A stretch of DNA of 64,000 bases from Chloroflexota bacterium (GTDB taxonomy: Bacteria; Chloroflexota; Anaerolineae; UBA4142). Below the pieces are notes generated by a model. It searched no databases. It saw nothing but the letters and a program-made list of their open reading frames with translations, and was not told the origin of the DNA. The stretch is from the NCBI GenBank assembly GCA_016215025.1, contig JACRMI010000191.1, positions 186,001 through 250,000 of the forward strand, in the 5' to 3' direction. Each line of letters opens with the position of its first letter. Position 1 is the stretch's first letter. The position numbers and the translations under genes are program-made. This document shows, piece by piece, positions 37,356 to 46,821 of this stretch.

Positions 37356-37928
37356 CTATTCAAAAAGCAAAACCGCTTTCTGAGCGCGTGCCAAAATCGC
37401 ATCGTCGTGCGCAGCAGCCTGCGTGTAAACGCCGACGCCATTATTGACTTGACGCAAGCGAATCCAACGCGACACATCAAACGCATTGGCGAGTCCACCC
37501 TTGCGCGAGAAGAACAACGCCCCCAACCAATTTGCAAGCCAAAGGAGTGCCTCGCCAACCGTCTTGTCCAAGACGCCGGGATAGGTCACGTTCATAAATT
37601 GCGAGAACGCATTCCACATTGCCGCAAGCCCGGCGAGTGGCACCGCGACGAGCAAGTCGGAAACCCACGTTGGAACATTGAGCGGCAACCGTGCCAGCAC
37701 TGCCGAGACGATCCAGCCCCAAAGATATGACGCGAATGCCACGAACACTAATGCGCCCAAAGCGCCCAACGTCATCGCGAGCAGTTCATTCAATGACGGA
37801 ATCGACGGCGCAGGCGGCACATTGCCCTGCGCAGATGCAGTTGGAACCGCCACGAACACAAACACGAACGCGAATAGTGCAACGATCTTAAGGATCGAGC
37901 CAAAAGATCGGAAGTTCAACCATTTCAT
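37356..37928 (-). CDS. Exported membrane protein (unknown, lysis/late region)
   Basis: A 190-residue protein with a signal-type N-terminus (KIVALFAFVFVFVAVPTASAQG) followed by two or three hydrophobic segments (about 50-75, 83-107 and 120-145) and a polar tail (RWIRLRQVNNGVGVYTQ). It is the last gene of the late transcript and the third small membrane or exported gene in a row. This setting is where phage lysis genes often lie, but no holin family can be named. Function unknown. Confidence 0.7.
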   Translation of the reverse strand: MKWLNFRSFGSILKIVALFAFVFVFVAVPTASAQGNVPPAPSIPSLNELLAMTLGALGALVFVAFASYLWGWIVSAVLARLPLNVPTWVSDLLVAVPLAGLAAMWNAFSQFMNVTYPGVLDKTVGEALLWLANWLGALFFSRKGGLANAFDVSRWIRLRQVNNGVGVYTQAAAHDDAILARAQKAVLLFE

Positions 37929-37997
37929 TGTGATGTCTCCTTGAAATGAACGAAAGTTGATGATCGATTATTCAGTTGTAAGTTGTGACGGCGACGA

Positions 37998-38546
37998 TTA
38001 CCACTTGCCGGGACACTTGCCGCCGTAATCAGGCATCAAACAGTATCGCTTGTTGTCGGTGCCCGGAAAGATGTAGTACGGATGCGGCGCACGAATCACA
38101 TCAGCAAAGTCGTTTGCCCACACCGCCGCTACCTCGCCTTGGTCCCACGCCTTGCCAAGATCATCCGCGGCTTTAGCGCGTGAATCCCAATAGGCGATAA
38201 ATGCCTTGATGACCTTTGTTTTTGGCAGTTCCTTGAGCCCTGCCATTTTGGTCAAGACGCCGCCACGATCTTGATCGTACTTGTCAGCGCACTTGTCATC
38301 ACAAGTCTTGAGTTCGACGAGACGCGATTCGGCGATGAGCTTGTCGAGTGTTTCTTCGTCCACCTTTTTCGCCTGATGCTTCGGTGTCCAGTACGGCGGA
38401 CAGAAATCGTCCTGCGGATTGTAGCAAGCCGCGCTTGCGACTGGCGCGGAGATGATCGAGATCACACCGACCGCACCCATGATGCCGATCACCAAGCCGA
38501 TCAAAACAGCCATGATGACCTGCGATAAGACAACGCTCCTTTTCAT
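37998..38546 (-). CDS. Secreted Cys-containing phage protein
   Basis: A 182-residue protein with an N-terminal membrane segment (VIMAVLIGLVIGIMGAVGVISI) and ASA-A cleavage site, then an exported domain with six Cys (CYNPQDDFC, TCDDKCADKY, YCLMPDYGGKC) that could form disulfides. The middle is helical (VDEETLDKLIAESRLVEL). No homologous family recognised. Gene order groups it with membrane and hydrolase genes, so it may help release or act on the host surface. Confidence 0.7.
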   Translation of the reverse strand: MKRSVVLSQVIMAVLIGLVIGIMGAVGVISIISAPVASAACYNPQDDFCPPYWTPKHQAKKVDEETLDKLIAESRLVELKTCDDKCADKYDQDRGGVLTKMAGLKELPKTKVIKAFIAYWDSRAKAADDLGKAWDQGEVAAVWANDFADVIRAPHPYYIFPGTDNKRYCLMPDYGGKCPGKW

Positions 38547-38639
38547 TGTATCCTCCTATGCTGAGTTTCTGCGTCGTGACTGAGCACACTTGCCAGTCTC
38601 GCGACGCATTTAGTCTGATGTTGAGCGGCGATTATTCGA

Positions 38640-38891
38640 TCAGCCATAGATGAAGAATGCCGCAAATTCCGATATGATCCTGCAGGCAAATGCCGCCGCG
38701 ACCGTGATGAGCGCACTCACAAACCCGACGACACTCCATTTCAATTTGTCTGAGTTGCTTGCCACTGCCATGCGCACAGTGTCAACGTCGTAAGCGTGCG
38801 CGTTGACATACCAAATGACTAGTTGGATTGCAACTGGAAGTGTCGCCACTCCAACGACGTACGCCACAATGAGAAAATACCAAGCGACCAT
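38640..38891 (-). CDS. Small two-TM protein (holin-like)
   Basis: An 83-residue protein with two hydrophobic helices (about residues 2-26 and 50-80) joined by a polar loop (NAHAYDVDTVRMAVASNSDKLKW) and almost no tail. Size, topology and position between a glycosidase and other exported proteins fit a holin, but there is no sequence signature. RBS GAGGCGAAATGG. Confidence 0.65.
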   Translation of the reverse strand: MVAWYFLIVAYVVGVATLPVAIQLVIWYVNAHAYDVDTVRMAVASNSDKLKWSVVGFVSALITVAAAFACRIISEFAAFFIYG

Positions 38892-38906
38892 TTCGCCTCC
38901 TCGAAA

Positions 38907-39971
38907 TCAGTGTTGCGCGTAAACCCTGCCAAATGGCGTCCTAGCTCCACGCCGATACGTCAACAAAGGCGCGATGTTGGCGTAATCGGGCGAACCCCAT
39001 TCGAATTCATCACCCGCCAAGCGCGTCGTGTACGCGGCATAACGCGCGACGCGCGGTTCGTCGTCCAGATAATCCAAGAACATTTCCAACTCGTGCGTCG
39101 CATCTGCGAGCGTGCGATCCAGCCCAGTCGGAAACGCGAATTCCGTTACCCAAACTTCATCGAGATTCCATTCTTCTGCTAACGTAACCATCGACCGCAC
39201 GTACGCGATGCAATCGCTCGCCACAAATGCGTAGCAGTGCAGCGCGATGCCCGTAATGGGCGGCTCTTCGCCGTACGCTTCGACATATTGTGCGCGCCAC
39301 TCCATCAGCCACGCGGGATTGATCTGCGATGGTGCGGGACTAATCCATTTGCGGTCTGGATGCGCCAAGAAAATCTTGCGCGTGAGCGAGACGGCGGCGC
39401 TGGGCGAAATATTGGCTTGACCGACCAGGTCTGGCTCGTTGAATAATAAAGCGTACTGTGAATTGCCCAGGAGTGGCTTGTCTATGTCGCCGATGCCCCA
39501 GATCATCGGCACACCCTCGAAATTTTCCCAAGCGTAATTTGTATTCGGCGACCAGTTGTATGCCCACGTTGCCCGCAACGTCTTGGCGTCGTTCTCTGTC
39601 CACGGACTTGACACGCCTTTCTTCGGCGATGGCTGTGTCCCTATCCAATCTTTGTAAACCAGCGGTAAATACACGCGGTACATTTTGGGAATGGGTCTAT
39701 CGTCCAATTCCACGTTCTGCGCATTGGGAGTGCGCGTTGAATGCATAAAGTGGACAGTCAATGCAAAGCTCGCTCCGCACGTAATGAACCCCAACAAAGC
39801 GGCAATCGTAAAAACACGCCGTCCGATTAACCCCAACAAAGCGGCAATCGTAAAAACACGCCGTCCGGTCTCTTGTTCGATCCGACGTGGTAGCCAATCG
39901 AAGGCGAGCGCCAGAATAGCAAGCGTCCATAGTCCAACGAATTCAAGGAAGGTCCGAATGATGTACCACAT
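38907..39971 (-). CDS. Membrane-anchored GH128/Asl1-like glycoside hydrolase
   Basis: A 354-residue protein. Two hydrophobic N-terminal segments (about 5-25 and 36-70, the second containing a duplicated GRRVFTIAALLG) precede a catalytic domain from about 115. LLFNEPDLVGQANISPSAA supplies the acid/base Glu and DEVWVTEFAFPTGL the nucleophile Glu, in (beta/alpha)8 order; ITGIALHCYAF lies between them. These are the features of GH128 (Asl1-like) glucanases. In the phage it may degrade a host surface polysaccharide. The tandem repeat is at 39787-39867. Confidence 0.8.
   Translation of the reverse strand: MWYIIRTFLEFVGLWTLAILALAFDWLPRRIEQETGRRVFTIAALLGLIGRRVFTIAALLGFITCGASFALTVHFMHSTRTPNAQNVELDDRPIPKMYRVYLPLVYKDWIGTQPSPKKGVSSPWTENDAKTLRATWAYNWSPNTNYAWENFEGVPMIWGIGDIDKPLLGNSQYALLFNEPDLVGQANISPSAAVSLTRKIFLAHPDRKWISPAPSQINPAWLMEWRAQYVEAYGEEPPITGIALHCYAFVASDCIAYVRSMVTLAEEWNLDEVWVTEFAFPTGLDRTLADATHELEMFLDYLDDEPRVARYAAYTTRLAGDEFEWGSPDYANIAPLLTYRRGARTPFGRVYAQH
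39787..39867. repeat. 42-bp tandem duplication in the glycosidase gene
   Basis: Two copies, offset by 42 bp, of a segment starting AACCCCAACAAAGCGGC; identical over about 39 bp. The insert duplicates 14 residues (GRRVFTIAALLG) of a membrane helix in frame. Confidence 0.9.
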
Positions 39972-39979
39972 CGCAATTG

Positions 39980-40879
39980 CTATCCAGTCCGTCGATAGAC
40001 AGCCAAGCTGAAATTTCCTTGAGCAGGTGCAACCGCTGCGCTGAAATAGAGCACGATGTAACCAAAGCCAGCAATCGCAGGCACGTTGTAGAAAACGCCA
40101 GAGCCAACCGTTGCGCCGCCAGCATTACCACCTTGCCCAACTGCCCCGCCGTGACCAATGGAAAAATTGTAAACTTGGCTTGCGGGATATGTCACGCCCA
40201 TCAAATAGGTATTGATGCCGGTGCCTGCTCCGGCATAAATCGACACCGACAAGTTTTGATTGAATGCTTCGGCGTTCGCAAACGTGATGGTCACATCTCG
40301 CCACCCTAAAAGCGGAATTCTGAAACCATGTACGTTGGTGTCTCGGATTTGAAAATCACCAGCGACAAGCGCGCCACTACCTTGGTTCGTGATGTCACTT
40401 CCTGCCGGAACCGGAGTCCCGGAAGACAGCGAGAGTAACCAGTAATCCGGTGCATTTAGCAATGCGCGTCGGATCGTCATACGGAACGCACCGATGTCGT
40501 TATCATCCACCAGGTCAGGCGTCGCTTGATAAGCTGCACCAACAGGCAAAACCTGGCTCGTCGCCGGTGTGAATGCGGCATCATCAGCCAGCATCTGATC
40601 GCTTGCCAGCGCAACGCCCAGCGATGCTGCCCTCGCTTTTTGTCCCAGCGATGCCGGCATTCGTTCGAACGCCCATTTGACCAGACCACGCAACTTCCCG
40701 GACAATGTTCCATTTGCGTCCGTCACAACAGCCGCATCGCTCGTTGCGCCAATATCCGCGCTCGCGCCTGCGGTGATCGTATCGATGATGTTGTGTGGGG
40801 TGTGAACACCGGCGTTGTCAGTCGTGCGAATGGATTTGGTAGTACCTGCACCGTCGATAATTAATAGATTGTCAGCCAT
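39980..40879 (-). CDS. Phage tail-associated protein, probable fibre/decoration
   Basis: A 299-residue protein from ATG 40879 (RBS AGAGGTCAAG); a longer frame exists. It has a Ser/Thr/Ala-rich N-terminus (DGAGTTKSIRTTDNAGVHTP) and TAGASADIGATSDAAVVTDANG, then a beta-rich body (GFRIPLLGWRDVTITFANAE, SVSIYAGAGTGINTYLMGVT) and a Gly-rich IGHGGAVGQGGNAGGATVG. Composition resembles phage receptor-binding or baseplate proteins. It lies next to the large tail fibre-like gene. Confidence 0.7.
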   Translation of the reverse strand: MADNLLIIDGAGTTKSIRTTDNAGVHTPHNIIDTITAGASADIGATSDAAVVTDANGTLSGKLRGLVKWAFERMPASLGQKARAASLGVALASDQMLADDAAFTPATSQVLPVGAAYQATPDLVDDNDIGAFRMTIRRALLNAPDYWLLSLSSGTPVPAGSDITNQGSGALVAGDFQIRDTNVHGFRIPLLGWRDVTITFANAEAFNQNLSVSIYAGAGTGINTYLMGVTYPASQVYNFSIGHGGAVGQGGNAGGATVGSGVFYNVPAIAGFGYIVLYFSAAVAPAQGNFSLAVYRRTG

Positions 40880-40899
40880 GCTTGACCTCTGATGACTTG

Positions 40900-42669
40900 C
40901 TAGATGAAGATCACATTTCGAGAGTTCTGTGGTTTGCTGAAATCGAGTTGACCAACGGGTCCACTCGTCGCCGTGAACCACATTTTGGTCAGTTGAATGT
41001 TATAGCCGCCGCTGCCTGCGTTTTTTCCGTTGACCACGCCCTTCAAGGTATGCGCGCCACCGTACGTCACATACACAGCAATGCTCGATGTCTTTTTCAC
41101 ATTGTAAACGCCGGGATTGGCATACCAATCCTGTCCAATCTCCAACAGCACATCGTCGAAATACCAATCGATCTTGCCTGAGTTCGTGCCTGTGATTCCC
41201 AGGACGCTGAACGTATACCAACCGGGCTTTAGGAAAAATCCCTGTGTGAACGTGTCGCCGTTCGCCGCCGCGTTTTGATACGAGTACGTCGCGTGGTTCT
41301 GTGCGGTGTCGTGGGTATCTGCAAGCGCGTTGCCGACTGTGACCACGCTTTCGTCGTGCCAGAGTGTGGTGCGGGTTGGGGTGGTGAGCAAGTTTCCCTG
41401 CATACCGTTGTCGGGATCGAGCGAAAATCCGGTGCTGGGTGCTGCGAAATTCTCCGAACGAATCGTAGATTCGTCTGGAACGATTTCGATTGAACTTGCG
41501 CCGACCTTGGATGAAACAGAGACGGGCGCTAACCACTCCGAAAATGGAGAGCTATTGCCATTGCCGTCTATTGCGACTAATGCATAAAATGTGTCTTTGG
41601 CAGAAATCGGAACTTGTCCAACCAGGGAACAATCATCGATATAAATGGTGGCGTCTCCCACCGCATTGCCATTTGCTGTGCGAGGACGAAACCGAACATA
41701 GGCGGCATTCGCGGGAGCCACGGCAGTTCCTGTGCGCTTATGCCATACGCCGGTTACAGAGGCATTCCAACTAATTGGGGTGGACAGCGAAATGAATGCC
41801 TGAGCAGAATTGTACCAATGCAATTCAACCGAGACCCCGGTCGGATAGGTGGTTCCTGGCAAAATGAGATATTCCCAAAAGGACGCCGTGTATGTTTCTC
41901 CGGGTTTGACGGCATAATAAACGGAATAAATATCGTCGATTCCACCAGCGACCAACTCGGATTTCAGAGCTTTAATCCGATTGTGCGTTATGGCGGCTTG
42001 GATCGTCATCTTGCCTGAGTAAAACACAAACTGCCAAGACACAAGATCGCTTTCAAATCCGCCATTCTGTAGTAGCTCGCTAGTCAGCCCCAAGTTCCAA
42101 TTCACCGATAAATTCGTCCCAGTGAACGGCGACGCAGGATGCAGTTTTGCGCCATTCGCCGATGGACCATTTGAGTTGTACCAGAGCTGATATTTCAAAC
42201 CTGGCACATTCTGATTTTTCCACGCGCCTTCAAGTTGCGTGCCGACAATGCGCGGATAGCCGCTCAACCATTGCGGTGCATAGAGCTTGGCTCCTGAACC
42301 ATAAATCGCCGGCAAGTAAACGGCGTATTGCCCACCCTGCTTTGCCAAGGGCGAGACCGCAAAATATTCGTTGCCGATGCGCTGGACGGTGATCGTCGAA
42401 CCGATCCCGATCTTGGGATTGTCTCTCGATCCAAAATCAAACGTGTCGGGAATGCGGATGCGCTCCGGTCCCGAATCGCCTTGCAGATTGGCGGTCAGCG
42501 TGCGCGTCGCATAGTTGATCGACGTGACGACGCCGACCCAGGTTGTTTGTCGAAGCGGCTTGTCGAGTGTTTTTGCAAGTGTTGGGTACATGTTTTGCCC
42601 TATCAGCAATCCCAAACTAACCAGCAACCAGCAAATGCCAATTAAGCGTTTCGGTAAGGGTGATGTCAT
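40900..42669 (-). CDS. Phage tail fibre-like protein with CBM-type jelly roll
   Basis: A 589-residue protein from ATG 42669, overlapping the upstream tail gene by 53 nt. A signal-like hydrophobic segment (LIGICWLLVSLGLLIGQNMY) is followed by a small beta barrel (TWVGVVTSINYATRTLTANLQG). From about residue 205 LLQNGGFESDLVSWQF opens a CBM4/9-like jelly roll ending YIDDCSLVGQVPI. A second beta domain (TFTQGFFLKPGWYTFSVLGI) completes it. A carbohydrate-binding adhesin at the tail tip is the likely role. The N-terminal hydrophobic segment is unusual for a virion protein. Confidence 0.75.
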   Translation of the reverse strand: MTSPLPKRLIGICWLLVSLGLLIGQNMYPTLAKTLDKPLRQTTWVGVVTSINYATRTLTANLQGDSGPERIRIPDTFDFGSRDNPKIGIGSTITVQRIGNEYFAVSPLAKQGGQYAVYLPAIYGSGAKLYAPQWLSGYPRIVGTQLEGAWKNQNVPGLKYQLWYNSNGPSANGAKLHPASPFTGTNLSVNWNLGLTSELLQNGGFESDLVSWQFVFYSGKMTIQAAITHNRIKALKSELVAGGIDDIYSVYYAVKPGETYTASFWEYLILPGTTYPTGVSVELHWYNSAQAFISLSTPISWNASVTGVWHKRTGTAVAPANAAYVRFRPRTANGNAVGDATIYIDDCSLVGQVPISAKDTFYALVAIDGNGNSSPFSEWLAPVSVSSKVGASSIEIVPDESTIRSENFAAPSTGFSLDPDNGMQGNLLTTPTRTTLWHDESVVTVGNALADTHDTAQNHATYSYQNAAANGDTFTQGFFLKPGWYTFSVLGITGTNSGKIDWYFDDVLLEIGQDWYANPGVYNVKKTSSIAVYVTYGGAHTLKGVVNGKNAGSGGYNIQLTKMWFTATSGPVGQLDFSKPQNSRNVIFI

Positions 42670-45600
42670 TCTGTCCCACCTCACACCGTACGTTGATTGA
42701 ATCGATCACGTAATCCTCGCTCGTACTGAGCAATTCATTGGCAACAGTCACTCGGTCGCGCGGTTCGTTGACGAGCACGGCGGGATGTTCGAGCGATCCA
42801 GTTTTGGTTAGCTCTCTGCCCCGCTTGATTGGCTCGGCGGCGCGCGCGTACGCATCCTCATCGGACGCCGCATTCGCAAAGCTTTGGATGCGGAAACGCC
42901 GCAATGCTTCGGCTTCTAGCAATTCCGCATCGAAGCGATCAGCGTTTTGCACGTTGTCGCCGGTCGGTCGCACGTGATTGAACCACTCGCGGTCGCTCTC
43001 GGTCTCGTTGCCGCTGAGCATCGTCGAATCGTATGTATCGAGCGACAACGGCATTTGCATCGATCCGATGCGGAGTGCTCCATCGTTACGCGAGAACCAA
43101 TCGGCTTGGTTGTCGCCGACGAGACGCTTGAGCGCCGAGCCTGCATTCTCGCCGATCTCGAACGCGAATGTCGTCACCGGCGAATCCAGGTCAGGCACGC
43201 GCACGCTATCCCACTCGGCGACCGAACCGCCCGCGTTGTTGCCGTACGCCGCGAGTCCAATTGCACCGGGCGTGGTGATCGCCGAAGCATTGACCATGCC
43301 GACGAGACAATCGTTCACATGCGCGGCGAACATGCCGACGCGATGCGTGAATGTCACGCGAAAGTCGACGCCAACCGGGATCTTGACCATCGCCGGCACG
43401 CTCGTCAGCGGAGTAATCACGCCATTGATGATCTTTGAAAGTTTGAAAAAACCATTTCCGCTTGAACTCGATGCGAGATAGAGCAAATAGGATTTGGTGA
43501 ATACGCTGGGCGAGCCTGTTGCGCGCAAAAGCAATCCAGCCGCCAAGCCATTCGCTTTAAATTGCATGATGCTGCGCCACAAGACATCACCTAACGTAGT
43601 TGTAGTAACCGCCGTGATGAATGCCCAGGCATTCGGGTCGGAGTTATAACCCGATAACCTACTCGCGGCGACAACCCACGTTCCCACTGCATTCGCCTCA
43701 TCCCATTTGGCAAACGCCGCATCAAAGTCGTCGGTGAATTTTGAATCGGGCGTAACTTGCAACTGACCTGCCTTTGCAGCAATTCCCGTCGCAACGTCCT
43801 CAATCGTCTTGTAGGTTTCTCCACTCGAATGCAGCACGCCTTGAATTTCGACCCCGCTCGAATCGTAGGCGGTATAAACCGCAACGCACAGCGAGATCGG
43901 TTGGAGTTGCCAATCCGATTCACTTCCATCGGGTGTTTCGTAATAATTCCAAAAGCAGCGATAGGGGTCGCTGACACTTGGTAACCCCGCCAGATCAATA
44001 TGACCGATGTAAACAGGTTGCGTTATCAAACTACTGTTGTCTGTCTTGGCGGGTATGCGCCCATTTGACTTGATGTAGACCCAGTAATACGTTTCGGGTT
44101 CTAGGTCGATCAACTCCCCTGTTACGACAACCTTCGTAGATTGCAAAGCGATAGGAACGATGGATGAGTCAATGGTTGTTTCGTAGAGGACATTGGCTAG
44201 ATCCGCCATGCTTGCGCAGAATGAAGCATCACCTTTATCCTTTACAAATCGAACCGTCATCGACGGTATATAGGCGGCGTTGTGTTCAAGATCAATCACG
44301 CGCTGCAATTGAATCGCTATGCTGCGCAGCGCTCCCCCCTTGCCTGTCTTGACACGAGCCAGGTACTGCATGTACGCCCCAGGCGACACAGGGTTCAGCA
44401 TGTTTTCGTCGTTCAAACCGCGCCAGGGTGTCAGGTTTGTGTTCTTTAGGCGTGCTTCACCGATGGGCGGCGAAATACTCACGTTCCCCTTTTGCACAAT
44501 GCCCCAGTTCGTCGCATCGGTTGGCAACGTGCCATAACTGCCTAGTGAGACCGCCGTCCAATTTTGTTGGTCGCTGGAATACTCGACGGCAAGCGTGCCA
44601 TGCCACACGCGCACGCGCAGATAGTAGACCGTGTTGATCGAAAGCGCTGCCGCAGCGGTCGATCCCAACTGCGTGTACGTCAGATTCTTGTTGGCATTCT
44701 CGGCGGTGGGATCGGCGCGATACAAACGAATGTCGGTGCCATTGGCAATGATGACGTAATAGTTCGTCTCGTCTTTGAGTTGAAAGACGATGCCGGCGTA
44801 TGCGTTCGTCCAACTCTGCCGACAATCGAATTTCAATATCATGAATCCGTCGTGCGCGGGCTGGGTCGTAAGCACGGCGAGATTGTCCACGTTCGGCAGA
44901 TCATCGACGACGAGACCGCCATAGAGAATTCCACCTGCGAGCGAAAAACTTCCGTTTGGAAAATAAAAGGGACTCGTGCTATAGATCGTCGGCAGGTTGA
45001 CGATCTCCGGACCGTAGAACGAATAGAACACGTCGGCGGTGTAGCCGTCGTCGGTCAGCAATTTGGTCAGGTCTCGATAGGCAATCGTTGCCCGCACGCC
45101 TTCTTGCGCGGCGTATGGCTTGCTGATTTCATCTATCGATCCTGTCCACACGTCCATGAGTTCCTCGCCCTGCGTCGTAAAATAGCCGGCGCGAATGACG
45201 ATGCGCGCGCCCTTGCGCAAGATGTTCGAATCGTACGCAAGCGGATTCGCGAGCTCGAGCGTGCCTTGTCCCGCTTGTCCACCCGACTGTCGATCATAAT
45301 CCCAGCTTTTCACGTCGCCCGTCACATCGATGCGCTTGGCGGCGTTATCCACGCCGCAGAGGATCGTCGCATCGGTGCGATAGACCGCATCGTAAGCGAC
45401 GAGATAAATATAGTTGCCGACCACAACCGGTTGCGCGCAGAAAAGTTTGTTGATCCAGAACGGAATCTGAACAGCCGAACGCCAGAACGACCAGTCCGAA
45501 CCGCCTAGATAGAAATTGCGATCCGTCCAATCGGTGCCATTGCGCGAGCGCATCACCGCAAGATGTTGAATGTAATGCCCCGCGAACGCACTCACTTCGA

Positions 45601-46504
45601 GCGCGGCGATCCAGAACTCACTCCCGATCTGTTGGACCTTGGGGAATCCAACGTACAGGCGGGAGACCGGTTGATTCGTCGTTGGATCAACCGTGCTCGG
45701 TGTGTTTGAAAAGAGCGGGTACACGTGTTGCCAGTGCGGTGTCTGTCCCGCAATGACATTCGACACGCGACATTGCCAGAGTCCCGTCGCAGTTGCGCCG
45801 TTGGGTTCTTTTGCGTAGAAGATGATGTTGTAATCGCCGGTCCCAAGCTTGATTGCCGCGATCCCGGTCGGAGCCAGTCCGATCCCATAAATCTCGATCC
45901 CGCTCACGCCCATATCAATCGGTGCAAAGTCCCAGGTGCTCGCCGACCACACGCCGCCTGATTTGAGCGCAATGCAGATATTCGAAGCGTTGCTCGTCGG
46001 CGAGTCGGTGTAAAACACAATGTCTACGTCAGGCGCGGCGAGGAAAATGCGTGCGTTGCTGTATTGTGTGCTCGCGGTAACGACGGTCGATGCTGCGCCC
46101 CAGGTGATCGTACCTCCACCAACCGTGCCGCGGCGAGTCTTGATCGTCTTGCTGTCAGACGAGTCGACAAAGAACGCATCCACTGTTTGACCGTTGACGT
46201 ACAACGCCACGCCAAAGCCGAACTTTGCGTTTTGCGTGATCGTGTTCGCGCTCCAGGTGATCGACGCGCCAGGTGTCGCCACACGCACGTCGAGCGTATT
46301 GTTCGTGAGCGTGCGCGCGCGCACCAGCGTATCATCAGCGCATTTGACCTCGGCATGGTCTGCGTAATCGGTAAGCGATTCTTGCTGTGCTTCGATCCAG
46401 TGATGGATGCGCCAGTCATAGACTTTTATTTCGTGCGACGCGAGTTTAATGTTTTGCGAATGCGCCGCGGTGCGAATGCGCGTGGCTTGAGCGGTATCTA
46501 ACAC
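42617..46504 (-). CDS. Large phage tail protein (tail tip/minor structural)
   Basis: A 1295-residue protein starting at GTG 46504. The first about 400 residues form repeated beta-propeller-like strands (GIGLAPTGIAAIKLGTGDYN). Residues of about 400-500 carry VKSWDYDRQSGGQAGQGTLEL and RIVIRAGY, as in baseplate hub-like tail proteins. Then come two concanavalin-like beta sandwiches (DGFMILKFDCRQSW, YYLRVRVWHGTLAVEY; and LWRSIMQFKANGLAAGLLL). The C-terminal region ends RRFRIQSFANAASDEDAYARA. Size and position after other tail genes suggest the tail-tip protein; domain assignments are approximate. Confidence 0.78.
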   Translation of the reverse strand: MLDTAQATRIRTAAHSQNIKLASHEIKVYDWRIHHWIEAQQESLTDYADHAEVKCADDTLVRARTLTNNTLDVRVATPGASITWSANTITQNAKFGFGVALYVNGQTVDAFFVDSSDSKTIKTRRGTVGGGTITWGAASTVVTASTQYSNARIFLAAPDVDIVFYTDSPTSNASNICIALKSGGVWSASTWDFAPIDMGVSGIEIYGIGLAPTGIAAIKLGTGDYNIIFYAKEPNGATATGLWQCRVSNVIAGQTPHWQHVYPLFSNTPSTVDPTTNQPVSRLYVGFPKVQQIGSEFWIAALEVSAFAGHYIQHLAVMRSRNGTDWTDRNFYLGGSDWSFWRSAVQIPFWINKLFCAQPVVVGNYIYLVAYDAVYRTDATILCGVDNAAKRIDVTGDVKSWDYDRQSGGQAGQGTLELANPLAYDSNILRKGARIVIRAGYFTTQGEELMDVWTGSIDEISKPYAAQEGVRATIAYRDLTKLLTDDGYTADVFYSFYGPEIVNLPTIYSTSPFYFPNGSFSLAGGILYGGLVVDDLPNVDNLAVLTTQPAHDGFMILKFDCRQSWTNAYAGIVFQLKDETNYYVIIANGTDIRLYRADPTAENANKNLTYTQLGSTAAAALSINTVYYLRVRVWHGTLAVEYSSDQQNWTAVSLGSYGTLPTDATNWGIVQKGNVSISPPIGEARLKNTNLTPWRGLNDENMLNPVSPGAYMQYLARVKTGKGGALRSIAIQLQRVIDLEHNAAYIPSMTVRFVKDKGDASFCASMADLANVLYETTIDSSIVPIALQSTKVVVTGELIDLEPETYYWVYIKSNGRIPAKTDNSSLITQPVYIGHIDLAGLPSVSDPYRCFWNYYETPDGSESDWQLQPISLCVAVYTAYDSSGVEIQGVLHSSGETYKTIEDVATGIAAKAGQLQVTPDSKFTDDFDAAFAKWDEANAVGTWVVAASRLSGYNSDPNAWAFITAVTTTTLGDVLWRSIMQFKANGLAAGLLLRATGSPSVFTKSYLLYLASSSSGNGFFKLSKIINGVITPLTSVPAMVKIPVGVDFRVTFTHRVGMFAAHVNDCLVGMVNASAITTPGAIGLAAYGNNAGGSVAEWDSVRVPDLDSPVTTFAFEIGENAGSALKRLVGDNQADWFSRNDGALRIGSMQMPLSLDTYDSTMLSGNETESDREWFNHVRPTGDNVQNADRFDAELLEAEALRRFRIQSFANAASDEDAYARAAEPIKRGRELTKTGSLEHPAVLVNEPRDRVTVANELLSTSEDYVIDSINVRCEVGQNDITLTETLNWHLLVAG

Positions 46505-46529
46505 GTTATCTATCCAACTCCATAGCTTA

Positions 46530-46820
46530 TCACTTGGAACGCACCTTTATGGTTAACGTGCGTTCATCTGTGCGCGCGTGTCCTGCGCCATCCGTTCCAT
46601 CTGTGACGATGTGATTGACGATTTTGTAATCTTGGTCGAGAGTACCACCGGACAACCAAATCACCGCTTTGGTGTCGGTGTGCGAATCAGACACCTTCGT
46701 GATTCCGGTCGGCACATCCCAAGTAGACGTTACGATCTTGTCCGCGCCAAGCCAGTTCTGCCACTCAAACCCATAATCGAGCAGTGCAGCGGGGTCCTTG
46801 TAGTAAATGGAAGTTGCCAT
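46530..46820 (-). CDS. Small phage structural protein
   Basis: A 96-residue protein: SIYYKDPAALLDYGFEWQNWLGADKIVTS begins it, and KAVIWLSGGTLDQDYKIVNHI with TDERTLTIKVRS ends it. This is the profile of the phage-fiber N-terminal or BppU-like small proteins that hold a beta-sandwich. It lies between two tail genes with gaps of 1 and 25 nt. No definite family. Confidence 0.7.
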   Translation of the reverse strand: MATSIYYKDPAALLDYGFEWQNWLGADKIVTSTWDVPTGITKVSDSHTDTKAVIWLSGGTLDQDYKIVNHIVTDGTDGAGHARTDERTLTIKVRSK

Positions 46821-46821
46821 A

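Noticed and set aside
44564-45508. Plus-strand ORF (314 codons) opposite the large tail protein
   Set aside because: No ribosome site, basic shadow composition, and it lies within a clear phage tail frame.
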